A stretch of 64,000 nucleotides of DNA. It comes from Elmis aenea. Taxonomy: Eukaryota > Arthropoda > Insecta > Coleoptera > Elmidae. The translations under genes were made by a program, and so were the position numbers. Positions 35,036 to 45,768 of the stretch are shown here, in pieces. The notes beneath the pieces were generated by a model. The model saw only the letters and a list, made by a program, of their open reading frames with translations, had not been told where the DNA came from and ran no database searches. Location of the stretch: contig OX393577.1 of the NCBI GenBank assembly GCA_947652605.1, forward strand, positions 28,337,466 to 28,401,465. Direction: 5' to 3'. The first letter of the stretch is position 1, and each line of letters begins with the position of its first letter.

Positions 35036-38000
35036 TATGTATATGTACATCTATATGATAAAAATGTTAAGATGATTAATGCAATTTTGTTTCTTTTTAA
35101 TGATATTTTTATTATGGGTATTACTTGAAATGCTAATATCTCCCCCTTACTTCTTGTTTTTGCTTGTGTCTCTGTCAGTTCTAATATAATTGGATACATT
35201 TAAAAAACGATAAACAAATCGGAATGAAATGTTAAAAGGTGGATGTGACTGATATGAGCACCCAAAATTAATATGTAGTAGATAATTTTATACAGCTCAA
35301 TTTACTGTCGTTCAGGCTTCACTCATACGCGGAAGCGTTAAAAGTTGCATGACGGTAACTCGAAGCCGGCAGCGAAAGTATTAAGGGATGGTTTTACCGA
35401 TACAGTGTACTTATTGTAGCCATAAATTACATAATTTTTATTAATATAAAAAAAGTTATTTCATGAACCTTACCTTCTTTATCATAATTTCTGTCAATTC
35501 AAGAAAGTACTCCTCTATAGACATAAATTTTTAAAAGTTTATTAAATATTCGCAACCACTTAACATTTTGTAAAGGAAAAGTATTAGTCATCAGAAACAT
35601 GTAATAAGTAAAATTTTAAATTGATGGATGATGATTCTTAACGACTACAATTTTTGAGTGGGTCTATCTACCGTAGTATAAATATGTTTATACTTAAATG
35701 AATAAATCCTCGAAAATATTTCTACGTCATAAATTAAAGCCCGAAAAATATAATTTTGATTACGATGTTTTTTTTTTGTGAAATTAAATAAAGCGAATAG
35801 ATTTTTGTATATCCTATCGAAAACTGGACTGATTAAATTTTCACACATTTATAGAGATTTTTGATTTGACGCTATTGCAGAGAAATGCATTATTTATAGA
35901 TTAATAATAAACGTAATAGAACGTTTTTAAAAATCATCATAATTTATTTTAAAGCAGGCAATAATTACATAAAAATGTTAAAATTCGTAATTTTTCAACA
36001 TGCATTTAGCTGTCACGTAAGTTTAAAAAATTGCGTACCCGTCAGTGAGATATGAATCTAGCACAAGTAGCTTTTGATGTCCTTGGGTTTGAAGGCTTGA
36101 AATATCGTGCAAAGGTATGTTATTTGGAATAAATTTATTATTGCCATTTGGAGCGCACTTTAAAAATTACTGAGGCTAATTGTTAATGGTAGATGAGCAC
36201 GAGACATCGCATCAAAGATGAAGATTCAGATCTGGTTCGTAGGCACCTGCCGGGGGCGCAAGGTGATCCGCCCCCCAGGTGCCCCTAGGTAACCCCGACC
36301 ACCTGCCCGAGACATCGCTTAATTACCAATTAAACAGACTGTCAAATCCAGATACACTTACACGGTGAAAAATATGAAAACCTTGTATAATACACCTGTA
36401 AACATTAGTCACTCTAATATTAAAAATTTGAGCATTGTTTATATTCAATTTAACGTTACATTCAAGGTTTTACGATGTGGTTAGTGACACCCCGCGGAGA
36501 AACTTAGACGCAAGGTTTATTAGTTATTTTTAACTCTTATACGCCCGCTCTGTCTACCCGTCAATAAATATTCATTGAAAAATTGTCGAGGCCATGTTTT
36601 ATAATTGGTATTTTTAAATAAATATCTGTGGTGGGGTTGAGCAAGATCTTGATTAATGCAAACAATAATTTATTTAATTTTAATTACCGTTTTGTACATA
36701 AATACTCAACTAAGACGACCGCTTGTGTTATGTTGTGCGTTAATAATTCTTGGATTCATTTGTTTCAAATTCCTAACAAAATTGTTATTTATGGGAAGTT
36801 TTTAATAATAAAATAATTTGGTTTAGTATGTGCTGACAATGCGAAATATGCTGCTGAGAGAAATTAATTTTGATAGTTTGTTTCTAATTAAAAATGAAGG
36901 AATACCACTATGGTTAGTTATTAATTAGCTGCTACTATAAAATTAATAATTTTTATGTCAGTTTTAATTAATATTAAGGCGTGATCTTTCACAGGACCTT
37001 TTCAACTGTTTACAAATATTTTTAAATGATCATGTTACGGAAACCATAAGATATGACACGGATAATAAAATACTTGACAGCTTATGTTACATTGTAGATT
37101 TAATTATTAACAACATAGTAGTGTTAAAATGTGGAAAGGAGGTGAATATTGGTATTATACTTGTATTTAATAGGTTTAAGAAAGAAATTTGAACATTTTT
37201 GAGTGAACTCAGAATATTTAATTTTATATTTACAAAATTATTTTGAATCATGTAAATATTCATCATGCATTACCTGGGTTTTTAATTTACTGTTTTTATG
37301 CAGTTGGTAGTTTTAAAATGCTTGTGCAGAGGGCAGCATGAACGTTAAGCGTTCGTGATATTCTATTTGCGGAGCAAAATGTGATTTTTAAACGAACCAT
37401 GAATGGTTAATACTTTCACCATTTTTTAAATATCATAATCGATTACTTGAAATATTTAAATGAGTGCATCAGTACAACATTTTCATTAATTATTGAATAG
37501 GTACCTATGTGGGTAATAATACATCTATGACTTGACAAAAGGTATATATTTCTGTAGTGACATGATGTAACAGATTGTCTAGTATGTATAAAACCATACT
37601 CGACTCCTACAAACGGTGCGGTAGCGGTCAATATGTACAGTAGTCGAAGATCAGATGGTATAAAACATGCATAGGACAGTGCTTGTGAATTCTGCTTGTC
37701 CAATTAGTAATTGAAATCAGGCAACCCTTGCTTAAGGGAGATGCCGCGATACCGGTAACGTATTGCTGTATTTGTCTTTAGAAATAAACGCAGTCTTCGA
37801 TTCCTTTCCTTTATACTAGCGTTTAAATCCAAATATGCTACAGAAATGTATGGCTTACTTGTTTAAATACCAGCAAAAATTTCACGTATAATTATTTTCA
37901 ACAAATTCCAGAGTTTTTATTATACTTTTTTTTTAAATTTTAAATTAACTAATCGTCGTAACGACTAATTTTATAGTTTCCGTTTGAACTTATCAACCTA

Positions 38001-38095
38001 AATATTATTAGCTAAGAAGTCCCATTAGTCCTTGCTGACTCTATATATACATAACACTTTTTCACGTGTTGTTATCAACGCACTTCACTTGGCTC
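35036..38095. other. AT-rich stretch, nothing recognised apart from a short GC-rich insert
   Basis: The region 36200-36318 is listed separately. Elsewhere no motif or repeat pair was seen. Confidence 0.45.
36200..36318. repeat. GC-rich 97-bp block between 11-bp direct repeats
   Basis: CGAGACATCGC at 36200-36210 recurs at 36308-36318. The block between is GC-rich (CCGGGGGCGCAAGGTGATCC, GTGCCCCTAGG) in contrast with its surroundings. It looks like an insertion with a target-site duplication, perhaps a short retroposon or hAT-end scrap, but no poly-A or inverted ends are visible. Confidence 0.5.
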
Positions 38096-38892
38096 TGCTT
38101 TTACACGTTCATCCTACACAACTCGAAGGGTTTGGTTCTTTGCAATCTTCTCACTACATTCACGTCCAGAAGTTGGTGTACCACTCTGCTGCTATGGGTA
38201 AGTAGCCTTGTTTAATGATTCCTTGCTAGCCTCTTGATTTCCTCCTTAACAGTGGGAATATTCAAGTCTCTATGAAGGTTATCATTCCTCACGTATCATG
38301 GTGCTCCCACAATATCTCGCAGAACTTTATTTTGAAAAGTTTGAATTTCTTTTATGCTGGTTTTACTTGCGCAACCCCAAAGCTGAGCCCCATAGGTCCA
38401 TACAGGCTTCAGTATCTGATTATACAGTAGTAATTTGTTTTGTTTGAATATCTGAGATTTTCTTCCCAGCATCCAGTACATTTTTTTATACCGTATGTTG
38501 AGTTCTTTTCTTTCCTTTTTTATATGTTCTTTCCACTTTAGTTTTGCGTCAAGATTCATACCTAAGTGCTTGGCAGTGTTGCTATAGGGAACAACGTTAT
38601 TGTTTATTTTGATTGACACATACTTGTTATGTTTTGTGTTGTTAGTGAAGTTGATACGTATTAACTTGGTTTCATTTATTTGAATTCTCCACTTTTTAGT
38701 CCAGGAGCTAAGTGCATTACTTGCTGTCTGCAGTTTATAGGCTGGTTCTTCATTGTTTGTGCCAGTTGCTAGTAGAGCTGTATCATCGGCGAAAGTCGCT
38801 AGTGTTACTCCCTTAGTCCTCGGTATGTCACAGGTATACAACAAACAAATGACTGTTATTACGTATACATTATACAGCATCGGTTTCCACAC
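38096..38892 (-). pseudogene. Jockey-clade reverse transcriptase remnant
   Basis: A 198-codon minus-strand frame (38892-38296 plus stop) holds PMLYNVY at residues 4-10, the catalytic FADDTALLATG box at residues 34-44, the KTKL-like NETKLIRINF block near 73, HLGMNLDAKLKWKEHIKK near 109, and KPVWTYGAQLWGCAS near 163-177. This order is that of the RT palm and thumb in jockey elements. After VLRDIVGAP the reading shifts frame and continues (NLHRDLNIPTVKEEIKRLA) to a stop at 38212-38214 and beyond to ~38100. The 5' side is cut just before the palm's first Asp. Extra residues between NVY and DIP point to a small insertion. Non-functional, but fairly recent judging by the long open stretch. Confidence 0.92.
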
Positions 38893-39487
38893 TTTGAAAA
38901 CTGTATTGGAGGTATATAAAACATGATGGCGAAGTCTATAGTCACCGGGAGGCGATGTAAGGCCATCGAAATGATCAGAGTTTTACTATTACTTAAAAGG
39001 AACCCACGGGATTAGATAGGGTGCCGGGAGTTCAGCGATTAAACGGTCACTTTTGGATTTTCAATTATTCTGAACGATGTTGCTTTTTTTTTTGGTTTAC
39101 TGATGAAGATGGCTAACTTATAGGTACTCATTGTAATTAATATATTACTATTGGCAATATCACACTTGCGATACTAGACGAATTTTAAAAATTTGTTACA
39201 TTTTAGGTAAGTTTAGTTTTTTCTAGTAATGTTGATTTCGTGATAAATCCTTGTTTTTGATTTTTCACAAACATTTTTAAAATTGAACCAACAGTTATAA
39301 TTATTGTATTTATAATATTTTATGTTATCATTTAATGCAAAAGTTTAGTACCTACCCTTAGAAATAAATTGGTGGTCGTCCAAGGTAGACACAAGTCTAG
39401 ATACAAAATCTAATTAGATCACCATATATGAGGAAAAAAACTCACTAAAATGAGTTAAAAAATTGATTTTTCTAAAAATTAAGTATA
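38893..39487. other. Unassigned stretch
   Basis: A GC-richer patch at 38935-39050 continues from the retroelement but is not recognisable. The remainder is AT-rich. Confidence 0.4.
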
Positions 39488-39495
39488 CTTAATAC

Positions 39496-40079
39496 TAGGG
39501 GTTTGGAGCAGTCCAATTTTTTAGTTGCTCCGCTCCAGCTCCGCTCCGGCATCAAGATGCCTGCTCCAGCTCCGCTCCCGCTCCGCTCCCGCTCCGCTCC
39601 GCGCTCCAAATATTAATAAAATAAGTTTTTTTATTTAAAAATTTGTTTTTAAAAACAAAGCTAAAATTTTATGAGATATGTGAAAATGCATCAAAAATTA
39701 CAATATTTGATCCTAAGAAACAAGTGAAGTTAAATAAATGAACAAATTATTGATCTTCAGTTAAAAAAGTGAAAAAAAGAAAAAAAAGTTCTTTCAAATT
39801 TTTCAAAATTCAAATACAAAATAATGAAAATTAATATTCAGAAAAGTTACATTATAATAATTTTACTTAAAAAAAATCCAATTTAGTTTATTTATAATTT
39901 TATTAAATACTATACTTACCCATGAGAATAATTCATAAAAAAAAAATGCAATTTATAATAGTAAAGTGGAGCAGTGGAGCAATCAAAATTCTTTGCTCCG
40001 GGCTCCGCTCCCGCTCCGGGCAAAAACCCATTGCTCCACTGCTCCGCGCTTCAGCTCCGCGCTCCGCTCCAAACCCCTG
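39496..40079. mobile_element. hAT MITE with GGAGC/GCTCC arrays, copy 2
   Basis: Same family as 30130-30676 and the same orientation. It starts TAGGGGTTTGGAGC (first C changed to T) and ends CCAAACCCCTG, with CTTAATAC at 39488-39495 and CTTAATAT at 40080-40087 (7 of 8). The left array has gained extra GCTCCC-GCTCC units relative to copy 1, and the interior differs by small indels. No transposase. Confidence 0.9.
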
Positions 40080-40087
40080 CTTAATAT

Positions 40088-40995
40088 TGAACCTATTTCT
40101 TTATCGCAGTTTTTATTTTGAGTTATTGGTTTAAAGAAAACAGTTTAAATTATTTCTATTTTCTTTTAAAGATTGTAAGAATTTAGGTGAAAGGCGGGGG
40201 GTAAAGGAGATATTTATGAAAATACTATTTTAAATGCTTAATTCATATTTGCTTGCTTATGGTTGAATATTTTATTTTTTGCTCTTTAATGTGAATTAAA
40301 ACAAACAGTATTTAAATATTATGCAATATTAAAAGCATAATAATTACGATTGAAATAGGTGTTTGCACGTGCATGTAAAAATGGATAGTTATTTAATAAA
40401 GGAACTCAAAACGATCAAGTGATATTTATAAAATGATTTCATTGCTATATATGAAGCACACGTTAGCAACTTTTCACATATTTAAAATGTATGTAGAGTA
40501 TGTAGTATGTACGGTATTTTTTAGACATAAAACATACGGGTCTTAACGATATTCTACTGATAGTTACTACTGCATTGAAGCACGTTACACGTATTTTTAA
40601 TTAATCCGGAATGTACGCCCTTGTGCACGAGTCTGCGTCTGCAATACACCCGCAGCTGGTCCTGACGAACGATCCGAGCACCTTTTGAACGAGCGACCTG
40701 TTGAGCGTGAAGGCACGCAATCTAGTTTGCTGCGCTTTGTCCGTGGCGCCGTGATTAATATATCGTTACCGTGATAGATTACACAAAGAGTACATTTGTA
40801 AACATTGGCGTGATAACGTTAGGACCGCCTTTTAGTACAGTAATGTGTCGGACAGACACTCGAGCCCGACAACCATAGCATTTTTAGACAGCAGGAATGC
40901 GTCCTGCAAATAGAAATTTCAGTGTTATTTTTAAGCGCTTTTTGTTCGCGTTTATGTTCATACTCCAAAACAATTAAACTGATTCGACATTTTTA
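40088..40995. other. Unassigned, with a GC-richer patch at 40610-40760
   Basis: The patch (CACCCGCAGCTGGTCCTGACG, then GCTTTGTCCGTGGCGCCGTG) has no long open frame. It could be a non-coding exon, promoter or old transposon end. No basis to choose. Confidence 0.4.
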
Positions 40996-40997
40996 TA

Positions 40998-41665
40998 CAG
41001 GGTGTAGACTCGGATCACGCAACATAGCAATTTCAATGGTAAAATTTTAAAAGTCGAATTCTTGCTCCGCTAATTATTTTAGAAAAAAAGTGCAACTTCG
41101 TTTTTTGTAGAGAAAAAAATTCTGTATCCATAAATGTAATCAATATTACTTTTTCGTTTTCCAAAAACAGAAAAATAAGCAAATTAAAAAACGCGTTTTC
41201 GCGAAAATCTGTAGTGCCTTGGAATTATGCTACGACAACTGCCCATCTTACTAACACTTACTGTCACTTTGACGTTTGAAGTTTATTCTTAATTATAATT
41301 TTTATTATATCTTGCAATGAAAACATAACTAATTGTGTAAAATAAATGTTTGATAAAATATAAAGGATAATTAAGAATGAATTTCGCGTCAAAGTGACAG
41401 TATAAGTGACATTAGGCTGGGCAGTTGTCATACCATAATTCCAAGGCACTACAGATTTCTGTCCAAACGCGTTTTTTAATTTGCATAATTTTCAGTTATT
41501 GAAAAATAAAAAAGTAATATTGATTACATTTATGGATACAGAATTTTTTTCTCTACAAAAAACGAAGTTGCACTTTTTTTCTAAAATAATTAGCGGAGCA
41601 AGAATTCGACTTTTAAAATTTTACCATTGAAATCGCTATGTTGCGTGATCCGAGTCTACACCCTG
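40998..41665. mobile_element. Foldback element, family F, TA target site
   Basis: The left terminus CAGGGTGTAGACTCGGATCA and its exact complement at the right; TA at 40996-40997 and 41666-41667. The arms, each about 300 bp (40998-41312 and 41360-41665), pair with few mismatches around a ~50-bp loop. High arm identity suggests recent origin. The 61-codon minus-strand frame at 41264 is chance. Confidence 0.92.
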
Positions 41666-41667
41666 TA

Positions 41668-42063
41668 TATTAATTACTGTATATATTGGCGTATAAAACG
41701 ACTCTTAAAAACCACAAAATACACCTACATGAAAACTGGGGGACGTCTTATACGCCAGAAACAAATACAGAGAGCTTGATTTCTGGGATGAATATTTAGT
41801 TATAATAAATCCCTATACACGAGAATTCAGAAAAATGAGATAAATTAGTTTAAAAATAAGCAAAAAAATATACATAAAATATCAATTTTATTTAGAAATG
41901 TTCCCAATAAACTTTCTTGATTGACAAATTATAACTAGAAACAAGTAATTCCTAGATCGTTTTATACGACCGATAAGAGCTAAACACATGATATGTAACT
42001 TGAAAATTGTACGCAGGTCAGGTCGTCGTATACAGTATACACAACAGTACAAAAATTCCGTGT
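41668..42063. other. Unassigned; short inverted repeat inside
   Basis: TGGCGTATAAAACGAC at 41697-41712 pairs (14 of 16) with GACGTCTTATACGCCA at 41752-41767, a small hairpin-capable unit that could be a solo MITE. The rest is AT-rich. Confidence 0.4.
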
Positions 42064-42696
42064 CCGGAACATTCTTCGCCCACAATTCTTCGCCTTCACA
42101 ATTTTTCGCCCACAATTCTTCGCCTACACAATTCTTCGCCTACACAATTTTTCGCCTACACAATTCTCCGCCTGCACAATTCTTCGCCTCCACAATTTTT
42201 TGTCGCATACAAGTATATCACAAGTTTTGTTTGTAAATGTGATTGTTTTTATTTATAACGTAATTTTTACAGATGACTTAATATTACGTCAGGTCAGGTC
42301 AGGTCAGGTTAATTTAGGTTTTATTCATACTATAATAACATAAACAAGATTAGAAGACAACATACGCTATTTATGTAGCAATTTTTAAACATAATATTAA
42401 TAGAAGAAGTATTAATATACAAGAAACTACTTTAGGCTAATGTAAAATAATCTATAAAAATTACGTTATAATTAAAAACAATCACATTTACAAATAAAAT
42501 TTGTGATATGCTTGTATGTGGCGTAAAATTATGGCGGCGAAGAATTGTGGCGGCAAAGAATTGTGTAGGCGAAGAAATGTGGGCGAAGAATTGTGGAGGC
42601 GCATAATTGTGGGCGAAGAATTGTGGGCGACGAATTGTGGGCGAAAAATTGTGGGCGAAAAATTGTGGGCGAAGAATTGTGGGCGAAGGATGTTCC
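42064..42696. mobile_element. Foldback/Galileo-like element with tandem-repeat arms
   Basis: The outer ends GGAACATTCTTCGCCCACAA and complement of GGAACATCCTTCGCCCACAA are inverted. Each arm begins with a tandem array of a 13-16-bp unit (CACAATTCTTCGCCTA and variants): about 8 units at 42070-42200 and about 11 inverted units at 42531-42690. Inside the arrays the arms stay complementary through non-repeat sequence (ACAAGTATATCACAAGTTTT at the left). The loop holds an AGGTC pentamer run (42287-42308). Arms of tandem repeats are the hallmark of Foldback and Galileo elements. No transposase, and a target duplication was not identified. Confidence 0.85.
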
Positions 42697-43960
42697 TAGG
42701 CCCCATAAATTCAATGGTGATATCGTCAGGGAGTAAATAAAACAGAATAGATTTTTTTAACAAGTATTTTCACTAAGAAGACATTGGATTTGTAGCTTCA
42801 CACGAGCTTAAGCAACTGTTTGTAAAAAGTGCTTATATTTTCTAACGTTGTATAATTTCAGCTTGGCTATTTAATCATGTCTGTCTTCAGTTGTTAGCTT
42901 CTCTTTACTTTAGTTGATTGTTGATGCAATGATTTTCAACGTAATAATTTTCGTTTGTTATAATAAAAAATTTGGTAGATACAATTATTAACATTTGTTA
43001 TAGCTGTTCATATTATTTGGTGCATGGTAAGATAAGTGGAACCTGTCCTCACATGTGAAAATATTAAAAAGTTTAGTATTTATTACTTTTTTAACTTACT
43101 CTCTTAACAGAACACGTAAATATATTGGGAAAATATTTTTACCATAAAAGGTCAGAAGAACTTGTAGTAAAATATAAATGGACGAGGAATCTCGTAATTA
43201 TCATTTTCTGTTGTCATTTTGATTACAAAATTATTTAATAGGATGAAAAGGAAGTACGTAATTGTAAATGATAAAGATCCGATACCTTGGCACGCGTCAT
43301 TAGAGAAATATTACCTTAATGCAAAGCACGTATTCATATCTACACATACAATTATTTCTGTATCCTTTACAAGAAACAGCAATTATGACCATCATTTACT
43401 TTGTCTTGTGCAGCCGATTTTAAAAATTGCACAACGACCAATTTCCTGCTTTGAGTTATTAAAATTTAAGGCAGTAGATGTCTTGATAATATTCCATAAT
43501 ATTTCACGGAAAAATCCATTGAGAAACGTTACGTAGATATTAAAAATAAAAAGTAAATGCTCGAGTTAGTTTAAGTGAACGATTTTAAATCCTAACCTCA
43601 GGTGCAGACACGCTTGTATTTTCCAGTCGTCTGTTAAGCAATCTAAATGCTTAAAAATGCATGCCGATATCGTTAAATAGCAAAATTTGAATACCATTTA
43701 GCCAAGGGCGTAATCGTGCCAAATCATATAATTTTAAACTAAACCTGTTTTTACGAAAAACGTTCGTTTTGTAAACAATATGCTTCGCACTATGTTGCAT
43801 TTTAGTGTAATATATCTTGAAATCAAAATTTAAGCCGTTACACGAGCGCAGAAAAAAAAAAAACAAAAATACGAAAAAGTACCTGCTACCTTTAAATTAA
43901 CAAGTAAATTATTTTCTGTTAAAATTACATGTTAAGAAGTGACATTGTAACCAGTACAGG
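42697..43960. other. AT-rich stretch, nothing recognised
   Basis: A 105-codon plus-strand frame at 43219-43536 has no motif or matching splice context. I do not call it. Confidence 0.45.
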
Positions 43961-43964
43961 TGTA

Positions 43965-44260
43965 GGTATCTTCAATATATTTCGAAAATCAAGGATCAAT
44001 ATGGGGATCTAGTTTAACTTAAGACCTACTAAGTCGGTTAAATTGGGGCAAAATTGCGAAATTTGATGCTAAAATCATATTTAAATTTCGTGGCATACTA
44101 AGTTTAGAAGTTATTCGTAGTTGCTTTATGTTTTGAAAAAGTAAAACGTGTTAATTCTCTATGCGCTGCTCTAATTAAATTTTTTCAGACGTTTCTCGTC
44201 TGTTCAAGACCATTATCAATTTTATTATATCTCTTATTGGATAATTGCATGAAAAGATAC
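43965..44260 (+). mobile_element. Decayed family H-like fragment
   Basis: TATGGGGATCT, then CGGTTAAATTGGGGCAAAAT, GACGTTTC and ACCATTATCA occur in the same order and spacing as in the left arm of the H element at 56636, with heavy divergence. Only this arm can be seen. Confidence 0.55.
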
Positions 44261-44397
44261 TATTAAAATTTTTGAATACAATGATACACATGCAATAGGT
44301 TTAAAATAATTCTGAAAAATTAAGGTAAAAATATAAAATAGGTACAACTATTTTTCATTGAATCAGTATTGCTATGGAAACAAAACAAATCCACAAT

Positions 44398-44915
44398 CAG
44401 GGTTCAAAACCGAAAAAAAAATTGGTTAATGGTTAACCGAAATCGAGAACTTTATTTTTATAGCCGTTTTTGCTTAAAAACAGTTTTTTTTTTTCGTAAA
44501 CAACCGGTTTTCTGTAAAATACCGATTTAACTTATAAATAAAAACCGTTTTTTGACATTATTTAGATTAGGAATGCAAAGTATTAAAAGATATTATATAT
44601 TTATAATTTTATATGTACAATCATGCATTCAGTAATGACTTCTTGTAAACTAATCGCATTTAATACAGATTTCGTATTGTATAAAGTAATTTTTTTTTTA
44701 GTCCTACACCTAACGGTAGAAGGACTTATGACTAAATAATAATAATAATAATAATAATAAAGTAATTTTTAATTTTTAAAAATGTTAAAAAAACGGGTTT
44801 TTAATTATTTTGGTTAAAGGTTAGATACCGTTTTGCCATTAAAAATAACGGTTTCGGTTAAAAATCACTTTTACGTACAAAAAACAACCAACCAAAAAAC
44901 CGGTCTCATGCCCTG
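44398..44915. mobile_element. hAT MITE interrupted by a retroposon tail
   Basis: CAGGGTTCAAAACCG at the left pairs with the complement of CAGGGCATGAGACCGG at the right. TCCACAAT (44390-44397) and TCTACAAT (44916-44923) match at 7 of 8. The word AACCGTTTTT / AAAAACGGT recurs through both ends. An RTE-like 3' tail is inserted at 44701-44760. No coding capacity. Confidence 0.82.
44701..44760 (+). mobile_element. 5'-truncated RTE-like 3' tail with (TAA)n
   Basis: GTCCTACACCTAACGGTAGA to GACTAAATAATAATAATAA matches the tail of the retrotransposon remnant at 9852-9895 and ends in about nine TAA units. AAAGTAATTTTT occurs on both sides (about 44683-44694 and 44759-44770), a target-site duplication. 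It is only the last ~40 bp of the element, an extreme 5' truncation. Confidence 0.85.
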
Positions 44916-44923
44916 TCTACAAT

Positions 44924-45470
44924 GTTGCAAAATTATAAAACTTGTCTAGTATCATAATTATTTTTAAATGAAAATTCCCTTCACCTGTCAAATTTGCGTT
45001 AATAATTTTTATAAGCACTTTAAGACGGTTAATTTATTCAGTATTTTATTAAAACATTAAAAATATAAAATTGATCGTTGGCACTTAAAAAAAAATACAT
45101 TAAGTAACGACTCTGTCTAACATTTTTCACCATGTCGATAAAAAAAATTGGTTAAACGATTAACAACAATTATAAAATTTAACTGAAGAGTGCAAACTGT
45201 ACTTGAAGGTTCTAAAAAAACTGGAACATTTTAAATTAAAATTTTTACTGTAGGTTTTTTTTTGTTATTGGCATTGGAAACATATAATAAGGTATTTGTC
45301 GGTTACCAACGACGTTGGATTTTTATGTCGTTAAAAAAAAATTGCAGTCGAAATTTTAAACTGAAATTTAGATATTGCAGGAACTAGGCACAATGTGCAT
45401 ATTATCCGTATACAATCTTACTAGGTCATAAAAATTCTTTTCTTAATTAATATAACCATTCTTCCGCTCT
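44924..45470. other. AT-rich stretch, nothing recognised
   Basis: No supported feature. Confidence 0.5.
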
Positions 45471-45479
45471 AACTCTAAC

Positions 45480-45759
45480 CAGGGCTGCGAAGTCAGTAAA
45501 AAAAAGTCGACTCCGACTCCTGATAATTTTAGTAGTTCGACTCCGACTCCGACAAAATTGAATAATAATGGTGTGTAATATAAGAAAAAAAATTAATAAA
45601 TATAAAGAAATGATTTAAAATTTGAGTTTAAATTTTGTGGCAAAGGACCACCTCGCAATTTTTTGTTGTATTCGGAGTCGGTACATTTTTTCCGACTCCG
45701 ACTCCACTGACCAGAAATTCCTCCTAAACTCCGACTCCGACTCCGACTCCACAGCCCTG
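45480..45759. mobile_element. Short hAT MITE with CGACTC arrays
   Basis: CAGGGCTGCGAAGTC and GACTCCACAGCCCTG form the inverted ends. AACTCTAAC occurs at 45471-45479 and 45760-45768, giving a perfect 8-bp duplication with one ambiguous base. Both ends contain tandem GACTCC hexamers (TCCGACTCCGACTCC at 45727-45750; fewer at the left). 280 bp, no coding capacity. Confidence 0.92.
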
Positions 45760-45768
45760 AACTCTAAC

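Noticed and set aside
42007..42763. Five open frames with periodic AHNSSPTQFF- or GEELWAKNCG-type peptides
   Set aside because: They translate the 13-16-bp tandem arrays of the foldback arms in several frames of both strands.
43219..43536. 105-codon plus-strand frame
   Set aside because: No domain, no composition shift and no splice context; within chance for this AT content and window length.
44720..44760. (TAA)n microsatellite
   Set aside because: It is the tail of an RTE-like insertion with its own target duplication.
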